Source of the DNA: Cryptomeria japonica
Lineage: Eukaryota; Streptophyta; Pinopsida; Cupressales; Cupressaceae
Assembly: GCF_030272615.1 (NCBI RefSeq)
Contig: NC_081411.1
Span: 186,108,449-186,172,448 of the forward strand
Length of the DNA stretch: 64,000 nucleotides
Reading direction: 5' to 3'
In this document: positions 11,465-21,982 of the stretch, piece by piece
Layout of the letters: each line of letters begins with the position of its first letter
Position numbering within the stretch: position 1 is the first letter of the stretch
Made by a program: the position numbers and the translations under genes
Notes under the pieces: model-generated
Database searches by the model: none
Seen by the model: the letters and a program-made list of their open reading frames with translations, nothing else
Told to the model about the DNA's origin: nothing

Positions 11465-11890
11465 TACATAGTGCCCGTAGGTCTTAATACAATGCTTTTA
11501 CAAGTGGAAGATTTACAAGGAGAAGAATTTACAAATGCCCGTAGGACTTAAGCACAAATGTGCCTATAGGACTTACTAATGCCTACCTGCAGTAATTAAA
11601 ACAAAAAGGACATACATATGCCTATCTGTAGGCTTAAAGGACTTACTAATGCCTATATAGGTCTTATTTCATACCTATTATAACATATGCCTACCCGTAG
11701 GATTTAAAAACTAGGATTTAGCCAGTAGGTGGTGTCATTGGCATGCACGCTCCCCCTCAATGGCATCATCTAAGGCCAAGCATTATTGAATTTGGAGCAT
11801 ATAATGCCTAAAGTTCTTATGCCTATTAGGTTTTAAATCTAGGATTTAGCCACTAGGTGGTGTCATGTACACTCCCCCTTAATGACATCA
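11465..11890. repeat. GCCTAYCYGTAGG repeats and duplicated polypurine blocks in element N
   Basis: Units of the type TGCCCGTAGGACTTAA recur at about 11475, 11535, 11560, 11620 and 11690. Two longer copies of an approximately 100-nt block then each contain CTAGGATTTAGCCA, a GTGGTGTCAT motif and a polypurine-like CTCCCCCT(C/T)AATG. Confidence 0.6.
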
Positions 11891-11964
11891 CCTCAAAGCC
11901 AATCACTACATAGAGGATTTCAAAGTGTTGGCTAAAATTATAATATATAGTATGTGCTCATGAT

Positions 11965-12120
11965 CTTCAAAGTGTTTTTATTATAGAATGATTTCACTTT
12001 AGTGAGGTGCCCATGATCTTCAAGGTACCTTTATTATAGAATATTTTCACTTGAGTGAGGTGCCCATGATCTTCAAGGTGCCTTTATTATAGAATGTTTT
12101 CACTTGAGTGAGGATCTTCA
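11965..12120. repeat. Tandem repeat, about 61 nt, nearly three copies
   Basis: The unit contains GCCCATGATCTTCAAGGT, then TTTATTATAGAAT, then TTTTCACTTGAGTGAGG. Copies begin near 11948, 12010 and 12062, and the last two are nearly identical. Confidence 0.8.
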
Positions 12121-15100
12121 ATGTTCGTTTTGATCTTTAGAAATGATATTCTCTAGAAGGAGTAAAGTAACTTCAAGTAATATGGTACTTTCATATGTAT
12201 AAAAATGGAACTCTTCCATAAATCTTCAAGGCCATATTGATTCTTCAAGAGCTACATTCATATTTTGCCCATTCGATTCAAAGATAGATAGAAGATAGTC
12301 TTCTCATTAAAGTATTGCATCATCCATATAATAATGCTTGCACCAATTTGCATAATAACACATAACCTCATCATAAAAGAAACAATATAGTTAGTAACTT
12401 AGTAATCAATTAAACTTGATCTTTGGTGCAAAGAAAGAGCACTATTATTTTTGTCATTTTCCAAAGATCATATAATATTCCTTATAAAATTATAGTCCAA
12501 TGATTGGTAGAAAGGAGATCAACATATATTTTCATGAGAATAGGAAATTTGTTGTCTTGTTTAAAAATACAAAAAATAGACATGCTACTACATATAGTAA
12601 TGATCCATAAAAAATTAAGCAATGGGTGAGCTATCCTTTCTAGGTTTGCTCCCCAGATAGTTTATAAGGGCGATAGTCACCCTTTATAAATAGTATGATT
12701 GAAAAAATGGATCAAATATAGAATAGAATAATAAATCACTTGGATCTCCAAAATAGGATGCTAATGAGAAATTTTTAAATTTACTTATGAATATTTAATA
12801 ATCTTTATATTTCATTAGTAAATATTTTATCCTCTATCCATAGATGATCATTGTGATAATTTGATAGTAAATCATTCGTACATCAAACATAGTACAAGTA
12901 GGAATATCCTCAATGTTAATATAATGCATATCCTTCATCAAGTACTAAAAAAAAAATGATGTTCCTTCCTTTATTCCTACTAGTTCATATGTGACTTTTT
13001 GTGATGCACTTAAAGGACTAATATAAATAATAATAGCTACTTTGGGAGGGCCACTTGAGAATATGAACTAAGACTAGATGAATCAACTGTATTAAAAATT
13101 CATATGGAAGGATCAACACCATTAGTTATGAAGTGCTTGTTTATTTGTTCATGTCTCACTAACAAGTTATTTATCAAAGATAGCATAAAGTGACAAAAGA
13201 GACATTACTACATCCACCCATACTAAATGCCTATCAAAGATATTATAAAGAATAGTTATAAGGGAATTATAAAACATCAACAATTATAATGGATGATCTA
13301 GGAAAGGACAAGTCTACACCATCTCTTATAACATTGTGAAAGAAACCCCATTAAGTCTATTCTTCATATATATACCTAATATTCCATGAAATTAAATTAT
13401 TTATTCTGTGCATATCCAACTATCATTGTAGTCTTAATCCATTTGACTTGGATTCTTTCAAATAGTTCACTTCCCTTGTGTATTTTGAAAAATAAAATAA
13501 AATGTTGGTTTAACATTTTCACTAATGAAGCATTTCCATAAAAAGTGTGTACATGTTTATTCATAAAGTACATATGACTCTCTATGACATGTCTAACTTA
13601 TAGATAAAAAACTCATGCTTTCACAAGACACATTAAGAGTTACATATTTTTGCTTCCAAGTGAGCCATTTTGTCCAAAAATATCATATTTGGTCCATCTT
13701 GAAGTGTTAAAAGTGTCCATGTAAGGGTTAGAGTCATTTATGTCAAAAATACAAAAATTGTAAAAATTGTAAAGTTGCAACATTGCCAAAAAGTGCAACA
13801 AAGGTGTAAAAATGAAATACATTGGTCATGAGGTGGTTAGAGTAGTTAGAAAGGAGTTGGAAATAGTTTATAAAATAATTTTTGGTTGAAATCAAGAGGG
13901 TAGATCAGTTTGGAGGGGATTTGACAAAGATTAGCCATCAACCCTCAAACTGTCATGAGGTTTGAAGGAATCTGTGGCTGTCATAAATCCATGGAGGATC
14001 CCATTTGGTGTAATTTTTATATGTAGAAGTTATTGAATGATATATTAATGAAATATATTTCATATGAATCATTTCTTATGCTTTTTTGTGGAGTATTTGG
14101 CAAGATATGTTTATCTTTACAATAATTGTCAAAACCCTACCAAGGGTTACCCATTTTTGGGAAAATGCTCAAAAATTTTGATTTAACCATTGGATATGGC
14201 TAAAATTTTGAGAGGAATTATTTAACTCAGTAATATAAGTCTGACTGAAGCAATTGTATTTATAATAAATATTGTAAACGCTATTGATGACTGTTTGTTA
14301 CAGTTCATGGTGAAAGGCAGACAAGTGAAGGCAGCAACAGTCTAGTTGCAGCATTTGGTGTCGTCACATGAAAAATAGTAATTAAGAAAGAATATATGTG
14401 TTGGAAATTTATCTAAATCTTCTTTCCAGTTCTTTTTGTCTTACTTAATTTGGTTAATAATTGAATTTTGTGTTGTTATTTTGGTGAAAATAATTTTTAA
14501 AGGATGAAACCCTGAACTAGGGTATTCTATGAAAATAAAGAATTTGTTCTCTCATGTTATGGTGAATGTTATGATCTGAAACCTTGAATTAAGGTTTGTA
14601 GGGATGTAATATAACCTTTGAAATTGGTTTGGAATTGAGAATAATTTTTTGTCTTTTTATATGCCTCTTAATTCAAGTTTAAAGTCTACCCTTGAATTAA
14701 GGTTTTATGGTTTGTGATAGATGCTCTGCATCAATGCTTTTTATGATAACTAGTTCAATATTAATTGATCATTGTGTTTGGCCCATAACAATGCACTATC
14801 AATGTTAAAGGATAGTTACCTTTTCACAAAAGGCACATCATTTAGATTTAGATTTTGTATAGGGTTTTGATCTATTAAAGAGAACATACCTCTCAAAAAA
14901 TGTATAAAATCAATAAGATTGATTGAAACATAAACTATTTGATATAAGATGAATGTAAAATGGTTGTGTTCATGTACTTTTTTTGAGATGGTGTAACTCA
15001 TTTATTAATTTTTTAATTGATTTAATGTTAAAAATCAATCAAGTGAAGATCTTTTAGCAACAAAAGAAGTTGTGGGATGGATTTTCCTAAGGTTATTAAA

Positions 15101-15849
15101 AAAAGTATCATGGAGATATAGTTAGATATCGTATTATTAAATTGTATATACTTTAGATCCTCTTGAAAACAAATCTAGTCTTGTTGGAAAGAATCATGAT
15201 AGTCTTATTTGAGATATTTTTTTGTATATATATAGTTAGTAAGGAATCTAGAAAGCTAATCTAGAAAGCTAATGGTTTCTTCACCTTGTTATCTCAAAAC
15301 ATGAGTAGGTATCAAGTATACACAATAACTTTAAAATATTATTTTTGACACTATACTATAATGTATTATATGGTATTGTAAAGGAATGAATATATAAATA
15401 GGGATATCATTATCATTATTTAGATATCCACATATATTATATATGATGCAATCTATTAAAAGGTCTTGTCAATTATCAAGTATCCACTTAATATAAATTT
15501 AATTTAATAGTAATTGAAGTAATAGTTTATTTATTAGAGTAATTAATTTATGAGGTTGATGAAATAAAAAAATCTCAAAGCCAAATTTTGAAAAAAAAAT
15601 TAATATTTACCTCTTATGATGTATGCTCAAATGTCAACTTTTATGAGGCCAACTTTTTAATATAATCACATTGGTCAATGAAGATAATTATTTTTTTAAT
15701 ATAATATAAGATGCAATTCTCTAAAAAATACATAGTAGAAAGGAAGAGATACTGCCCATATTTGTTGATTAAGCATAAATAAGGTTTCCATCAAATTTTA
15801 TATGTCTTCTAGTATAACCTGTAAAAATAATTAGTACTAGCCTAACCTA

Positions 15850-15860
15850 CTCTGATACCA
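15850..15860 (-). other. Element N primer-binding site
   Basis: CTCTGATACCA on the plus strand, i.e. TGGTATCAGAG for initiator-Met tRNA, directly next to the LTR start at 15861. Confidence 0.9.
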
Positions 15861-16382
15861 TGTTAGAAATTAGGATCTAAGGATAATAATCATTATAAAC
15901 AACATTATAAAGTAAATCAAATATGAAACATACATGCAAAATGTATGCATTACACAAGATATACATGGGGAAAACCCTTTCGGGTAAAAAAACCCCATAA
16001 AGCATCATTTAATTAAAACACTTACAAATATAGTCTATAATAAAATAGACATGAACCTAGGGACACTCCTCCAATACTTCCACATGGCCAATAATACCTC
16101 ATATGCATAGTGATACAACTCACCATAAAGCTAAAAAATCACACACCTCTCAAATGAGAGAGAACCTCCTTAAATATAAGAGGAAGGGTGACTTCACTAG
16201 TCACACCTTTTCAATAACCCCCACTCATAAATAATTAATAATCTAATAGTTATTATATTATAATTATTTCAAATGGGATATGCATATAAATCATATAATA
16301 TATAAGGTTTTATAACCTTATATTAGAATATTATATATAAATGTTATAAGGCTGTGATCCCTAATAACATTATGTTCTAACA
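15861..16382 (-). repeat. Element N 5' LTR (right copy)
   Basis: Starts TGTTAGAAATTAGGATCTAA and ends GTTCTAACA; about 522 bp, a direct repeat of 10685-11205. TSD AAACT follows. No gene. Confidence 0.9.
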
Positions 16383-16879
16383 AAACTGCTATGCATGCAA
16401 CAAGTTTGGACATAGAGCATTTGAATGCAGGTCTGTCTTGCACAACACTAGAAGCTATCCTCAAAGGAGTCAAGGATTTTTTCTTGAATCCTTTGTGAAC
16501 CAGAATCCAAATTGGTATAATAACCTATAATCATTAGTCAGGTAGTGGTGGCTATCAAGTGGCAATCGGTTGGAGAGCAACCTGCTTGTTCTATCATGGT
16601 AGCAGTCACATTACTACAACTTGCAGAAGAAAGAAGGGAAACATGAATAATGGACCATCTAGAGCACCTGGAATGGTATGCTATCATTGCAACAAATTGG
16701 GTCACATAGCCAGAATCTGCAGGATGAGAAAGAACATATCGAATGATATACCGATCACTCCGGAAGGAAAGATTGATGTTGAAATTGTTCAAGCGGATAT
16801 GAAGAAAACTTGGAAAAAGAAACCAGAAGAAGTGTCACAAGAAGAACCGGTTTCTGCACCTAGTGTGGAAATCTTTTAA
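16383..16879 (+). pseudogene. Element A gag, C-terminal part with zinc knuckles 2-4
   Basis: It continues the frame of 9907-10684 across element N. Knuckle 2 (YACNKFGHRAFECR, about 16390-16430) is read in that frame. A frameshift near 16510-16555 then moves to the frame in which knuckle 3 (CLFYHGSSHITTTCR, degenerate) and knuckle 4 (CYHCNKLGHIARICR, about 16678-16725) lie. A Lys/Glu/Pro-rich tail ends at a TAA at 16877-16879. Four knuckle-like motifs are more than the one or two usual for copia gag, and element B shows the same plan. No protease or other pol domain follows. Confidence 0.8.
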
Positions 16880-17340
16880 CTGGCAAACTAAGCTACAGAA
16901 AAGCTTAGGGGGAGCAAATTGGTGAAATGTTTCGAACCCTTAGTTTATATCGGTAAAAGACCTTAACCGGTATGTGTTACCTGTCAATCGGCAAAAGACT
17001 GGAAATGGTAAAAGGAAAATTAGGGTTTATGCCCTAATGATGGTGCATTTATTATGATAGGTGAAGAATCTATTTATAAGGGATTCTTATCATCATTTTC
17101 ACTTATCAATTTGTGAGTGAAGAAATTTTCAAGTACAGAGCGACAAAAGGCTATTTTCTTTGCAATTCAAAGAGATTTCAAATCTTTGCAGTAGAATCTG
17201 GAGATAGTCTCATTCACTCAAATGAAGAACACAAAGTAGTAATCCAGCAACCAAAGTAGTGTGTAGCAAAGCTGAATTTGCAAACCCTAAATTTTGGAAT
17301 TCTGAAGGTATTTATCAAAATTCTTGTTTATCTGTTTATC
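16880..17340 (+). promoter_or_regulatory. Intergenic region of element A with polypurine-like motif and TATA-like site
   Basis: CTTAGGGGGAGCAAATTGG (about 16902-16920) follows the gag stop directly and resembles the polypurine tracts at the element's 3' end. TATTTATAAG at 17071-17080 is a TATA-like site 261 nt before the accessory ATG. Element B has the same order: gag stop, CTTAGGGGG, TATATAA, accessory ATG. This suggests a separate transcription unit for the accessory gene, which is inference. Confidence 0.45.
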
Positions 17341-20300
17341 ATGGCTTCTGCATCGCACTCCAGTTCTAGTGCACCTATTGATTTAGTGCATTTTATCCAA
17401 TGGAAGATGAAATATAATGCCCTATCCTAGATACTCGCTAGAGTTATAGTGGAAGGTGATATTTCAGGGTATATTGATTGTAAATTGGAAGACCTAGGAT
17501 CACTAGTGATTCATTCTTAGCTAGGTCTATTCTGCATGGATGACAAGAAGATCAAACCCGAATATAGCATCCTGGAAAGGAAGAAACTTCAAAATGCGGT
17601 GTACTTTCTTGAAGAGTTCATGGAAGATCACATCTACATCATTCTGAGAAGAGTGCATGGTGACAAAATGTATCTTGAGAGGACACATGAGATAATGCCT
17701 GAAGCTATTCACATCATCATCAGTTTCTATAACACTGGTGAGGTGCCAGCCCTAAGAAAAGTCATCAAGACTGAAATGATGAAGCTCAATGGTTCTTTGA
17801 GCGACCAACAAGGAATGACCATCAACACCATCAAGGATGATCTGGTCAAGTATGCTTGCATGGTGATTGGGTACTGGACATTCTATACCAACAGAATTAA
17901 CTTTGTCTATGCAGTTGCGGTTAATGCTGCCTATAGAATGATCATGGAAGATGCCTCATTTGATCTATGCACCTGTATGCAGAGGTAACTTCTAGTAAAC
18001 CTGAAGTCTATCAAATAGGACAATGCCTTAAGATTTAAATTTGGACAACTGTTGGTAGGTTTTTTTTTCTACTTTCAAAGCTATTTCCTAGGAGTCAGTG
18101 ATATTCAATGGTCTACTGACCAACCGGTTACCAAACAAATCAGAGAAAGCCTCCAAGTGGTGGGAACTAGTTATCCTAAAGTCTTGAACAAATACTTTGA
18201 TGAATTCAAGTGGAAGATGAGCCAGCGGACATTCTCAAGAAGTATGAAGAGGAAATTTTCTTTAGCATCAGAGTATATGAGTTCATAATGGAGGCAGTTG
18301 AGCCTAGAATAGAAAAAGTGGAACCCATGGGATATGAGGTGATGTATGACATGCTTGATGGGTATGCCTCACCTCTTGATCCAAAGAAGAAGAGAATCGG
18401 AACCTATTTGGAAAGTGTAACATTGGGTGAAGAACCTTTAGTGAAGAAGGGAAAAGCAGTGTCATCGGTATCGGCACCTGTTACCTCAGCAAGTCCTAAA
18501 GTGACCAAGCGGTCACCAGCAAACAAGAAACCGAAAGTTGCATCTGCCAAGGTATTTGAGAGAAAGAAAAAGACCAAAGGCAACACACTAGACTTTGAGG
18601 ACATAGAACCTGAAGTGCAGCCTAAGAAGACTAGGCAAATAAGGAAGAAGGCAAAGACAACCAGCAATGAATCAGCATTGTCAGCATCAGTAAATATAGA
18701 CATTTCCTCTTACAAACCATTGACACATTGTCAAAGGACTATCAAGAATGTTAGGAGAAAAGTGCTAAGTGATTTAATAGATTATTTTGATGATTTTAAT
18801 GATAATGAAAAGGAGGAAGTCGAACAGGAAGTTATTCAATATCTATGTATTAATGACCGGTTGCCATCAGAAATTAGATCTGTGACACCGGATTCTTTGT
18901 ACAATTCTTTAGATAACAAATGGCGCATTGCCATAGAAAAGGAATAGGAAATAAGAGAGGAAATCTTTGCACAGTATTTTCCTGATGTGTCAAATTCAGA
19001 GCTTGATGAAATCATGGATAAGTCAAAGGCCTCTTCTTCATGAGAAGAAGAAGACTCTTGTTACTGGAAGGCAAAGTCTATTAAGTGGTGAAAGATACAC
19101 ACTCACATGCCAAAGTCGCTCTGAGATTGCATCGAGTGTCTAAAGACAACAAGAAGGCTGAACAAGAATTGGAAACCAGAAAACCAGATGAGGTATATGA
19201 TAGTGAAGGAGAACCGGTTATTGAACAGATGGACACTATTGATGTTGATGCTTTGGATGGTGAAAATGTCACTCCAGATGCAACAAAGGAAAAGGCTAAT
19301 AAAGAGAGAGTGGACAAGGGAAAATGGGATAAAGAAAAGGTAGAGAAGCAGAAAATGGACAAAGATAAGGCTGACAAAGAGAAAGCAAAGAAAGAGAAAA
19401 AGAAACAAGAGGAAGAGAAGAGGAAACAAGAAGAAGAGGAGAAGAAACAAGAAGAGGAGAAGAGAAAAGAAGAAGAGACGAAGAAATGGGAAGAGGAGAA
19501 GAGGAAAGAAGAAGAGAAAAGGAAACAAGAAGAGGAGAAGAAGAAAAAGGAAGAGGAGAAGAGGAAACAGGAAGAGGAGAAGAAGAAAGAAGAAGATAGA
19601 AAGAAGGAATAAGAGAAGAGAAAGAAAGAAGCAGAGGAGAAAAAGAAGGCTAAAGAGGAAAAGAAAAGAGCTAAAAAGAAGAAGGAAGTGACCAAGAGCA
19701 CATAAGTGGAGACCCCAAAGGCAACCGGTGGTCAAGCCAAACTGGCTGACATCACCAGTCCTATTGACCTCCAATCTAAAAATGAATCAAAACTTCTCCA
19801 AAGCATTAATCTTGCACAAGAGTGACTGGAAGCGTTAAAGAGGAAGAAGGAGCAAGATGTTATTCAAACTATGGTGGACACACTTACCAGTTTGATTCTT
19901 GGTACTAACCTTCCTAGTACTGATTCCTCTCTGACCCAACTAAAACTTCTATGCACAGTTATAGAGGGCCAAGTAGAAAGCCTGGAAGATGTTGTTGAAG
20001 CAAATGCATAGAAGAAGCATCAAAAGGCACTAAACACTACCTTAGTGAAGAAACTGAACGAGCTCCAGTCTAAACTTCAGAAAGAGAAGAAGGACATAAG
20101 AGATGCTATGGATGAGGGAAAACTACTACTCAGTAAGATAAGCCAACCCCATCTATTTTGTGATGATGTGCTTGCACAAAAGGAAAAACTACAATCTAAT
20201 TTGTAGGCATGTATAAGAACCTTTAAGATGCCCTATGATTCCTTCACTACATATGGGCAAACCGTTCACTAGTTTCAGCTCCAGTCTACCAGGATAGAGT

Positions 20301-20571
20301 TGGAGATTAGCAACCAGACCCAACATTTGTAGGAACTTCAACTAGTTCTACTACCCAAACTACAAATACTTCCGAAGTGTTATCTCAATCTGGATGCCTT
20401 AACGTCACTCAAGAGATGAGTACCTTGGATGCCATGGAAGAATAGGTATCCCAAATGCAAACAGAAAGTGAGGTGGCTACCTCATTACTTGAATCATGGT
20501 CTTTATCCATGAAGACCTTTATGCGGGATTTTAAATCAGTTTTTGATAAGTTTCACTCATTATTGTCATAA
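17341..20571 (+). pseudogene. Element A accessory ORF: conserved protein of unknown function in place of pol
   Basis: Starts at ATG 17341 (MASASHSSSSAPIDLVHF). One frame runs to about 18215 with in-frame stops near 17428, 17518, 17986 and 18028. A frameshift leads to the open stretch 18210-18947, another to 19085-20418, and a last shift to a stop at 20569. The N-terminal domain aligns without gaps over long parts with element B's ORF: KYACMVIGYWTFYTNRIN against RYVSMVLGYRVTHANRLN, and FKFGQLLV against FHFGNLLV. The middle (about 18450-18700 and 19295-19700) is Lys/Glu/Pro/Ser-rich low complexity. The C-terminus (about 19800-20410) is coiled coil and shares an IEGQV motif with element F. No retroelement enzyme motif is seen. 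The name and function are unknown. Confidence 0.7.
19295..19700 (+). repeat. Lys/Glu-rich low-complexity repeat within the element A accessory ORF
   Basis: Purine-only AAGAGGAAACAAGAAGAGGAG-like units recur many times, coding runs of KRKQEEEK type. The opposite strand gives long Phe/Ser/Leu frames that are artefacts of this bias. Confidence 0.85.
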
Positions 20572-20841
20572 ATATTTATTATAATGAGAAACAGGGGTTA
20601 TTTTGCAGTACTTTGTCATTGTTGGCAAAGGGGGAGTAGTATTCTGTATTTAAAATTTTGATGAATGCTATGTATACTTTCATTTTTATCTCTTTAAGGA
20701 AGTAGTATACATTGTATTTTCTGCAAAAGGGATAGTGTATATGCTTAGGGGGAGTAATTTTGATTATGGCATATTTTTATTGTAAAACACTTAGATGTCA
20801 AAATTTTCCTAAGTGTTGCCATCAATGCCAAAGGGGGAGAT
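20572..20841 (+). other. Element A 3' untranslated region with three polypurine tracts
   Basis: CAAAGGGGGAG at 20626-20636, CTTAGGGGGAG at 20744-20754 and CCAAAGGGGGAGAT at 20829-20841; the last abuts the 3' LTR. Serial polypurine tracts are a described hallmark of Sireviruses. The motif GCCATCAATGCCAAAGG before the last tract recurs in elements E and F. Confidence 0.85.
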
Positions 20842-21982
20842 TGTTGGCATTCTTGATGATGATGTTGTGATTGTCATTGATGGACATGCACTTGCTTTGA
20901 GATCACTTTTTGTATGTATGAGTTATGCTCAACCGGTATTTGTTCCAACCGGTATTATGTATTATAGTCTTTAGACTATCGATGTTTTGCAGAAAAGTGT
21001 TTACCGATGTCAAGCGGTATGAAGACCTCAAGTGGTTCAAGGATCTCAAGTGGAATGAAGGAACTTAAGCGACAGTTATCATTTTTCCCAGTCTTCATTT
21101 TTGACAACTGGTAATTGGTTAATGTATGAACCAGTATTACTCTGTGATGAGTTACCAACCAGTATTTTTGTGATGAGTTATCATCCACCGATACTTTGGC
21201 AGTGATTCTGTACCATGTTACCAAATGTGTCTAGATGCACTGAACCTAGGAACTTGCAATGTAATCCTATTGGATCGACATGAAATCAGATTCCTTTATT
21301 AGGACATCATGTCTAGGGTTTTAGACGTTGTTAGGGTTTTAGGTGTTTGATGAGGTTTTTGTATGTGCAATCTTAGAAGAGAAGATCAGGTATGTGTGAA
21401 TAAATAGAGTGTGGATATATTGAAGACTGAAGTAATGTGAAATGCATTAACAATGAGCTATCATGGATCTAACCAAGCAAACTGTGCTATTTTCTAGATC
21501 ACTCACTTGTTGATTACTCACATCTTCAACAAGTCTGACACGCTTAACCGAGTAGGCCCAGAAAAGCCTTTGTAAATTCTCTAACAAGGTGGTTCACAAC
21601 TATGGACTTGAAATCCTCTCACAAGGTAGTCTTTGATCAAAATTATCTCCTAACAAAGATTGAGATTCCTAACAAGATCTGTTCGGGTGAAGAACATTGT
21701 ATGACCTTAACCGGTCTGGTTTCTATTTTGTAGATAGTTACTTGTGAGTCTCAAATCACCGTGGTTTTTCCCATTTGGGTTTCCATGTCAAAATCTCATG
21801 TGTTATGGTGATTGTGCTCTTGTGGTTGAATGCCTTATTTGCTATTTGGTTTGCATTTTCTTTAACCGGTTTGTTAGTAAATCTATTATACTAGTTGACT
21901 GCTAAATTGTTTAAGTGTTTTAGTTCAATATTTTTTAGTATACTAATTCATCCCCCCCCCTTGCCCTCCTTAGTATTCATAA
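20842..21982 (+). repeat. Element A 3' LTR
   Basis: Begins TGTTGGCATTCTTGATGATG and ends TTAGTATTCATAA, then the TSD ATGTG at 21983. It holds several AACCGGT palindromes (near 20932, 20947, 21709 and 21863) and a run of nine C before its end. No gene. Confidence 0.9.

Larger units (their letters stand above)
11219..15849. other. Non-coding interior of element N
   Basis: About 4.6 kb of AT-rich sequence without a supportable ORF. It holds repeated GCCTACCCGTAGG-type units (about 11465-11720), two extra polypurine-like sites next to repeated CTAGGATTTAGCCA(C/G)TAGGTGG units (11710-11760 and 11830-11885), a tandem repeat at 11965-12120, and CCTTGAATTAAGG-like near-palindromes at 14500-14710. 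Nothing else was recognised. Confidence 0.7.
10685..16382 (-). mobile_element. Element N: non-coding LTR element (LARD-like) inserted in element A gag
   Basis: LTRs of about 521 bp (10685-11205 and 15861-16382) with TGTTAG...CTAACA termini bound a 4.65 kb interior. The PBS sits at the right (TGGTATCAGAG on the minus strand, 15850-15860) and a polypurine tract at the left (11206-11218 reversed), so the element reads leftward. No retroelement domain or long ORF was found on either strand. It therefore looks like a large non-autonomous derivative that borrows copia enzymes. The 5-bp TSD AAACT is perfect. The two LTRs differ by scattered substitutions. Confidence 0.85.
8693..21982 (+). mobile_element. 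Element A: pol-less Sirevirus-like Ty1/copia element with an accessory ORF, interrupted by N
   Basis: Two direct LTRs (8693-9857 and 20842-21982) flank a PBS, a coiled-coil/zinc-knuckle gag, an accessory ORF and three polypurine tracts, and a 5-bp TSD ATGTG borders the whole. No protease, integrase or RT is present: after removing N (10685-16382) the internal region is only about 5.3 kb and is filled by gag and the accessory ORF. Pol enzymes must therefore have come from another element. LTR copies differ at many sites, often CCGG versus CCAG or CCAA, so the insertion is not recent. It lies inside element D's accessory ORF. Confidence 0.85.

Noticed and set aside
11465..12120. Repeat array in element N as a CRISPR-like array
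   Set aside because: Units are imperfect and adjacent or irregularly spaced, without unique spacers of constant size, and this is plant DNA.
14330..14370. TTTGGTGTCGTCACATG as a further primer-binding site in element N
   Set aside because: There is no LTR boundary or paired repeat beside it.
19081..19774. Long minus-strand frames rich in Phe, Ser and Leu
   Set aside because: They mirror the purine-only Lys/Glu repeat of element A on the plus strand and have no independent coding signal.
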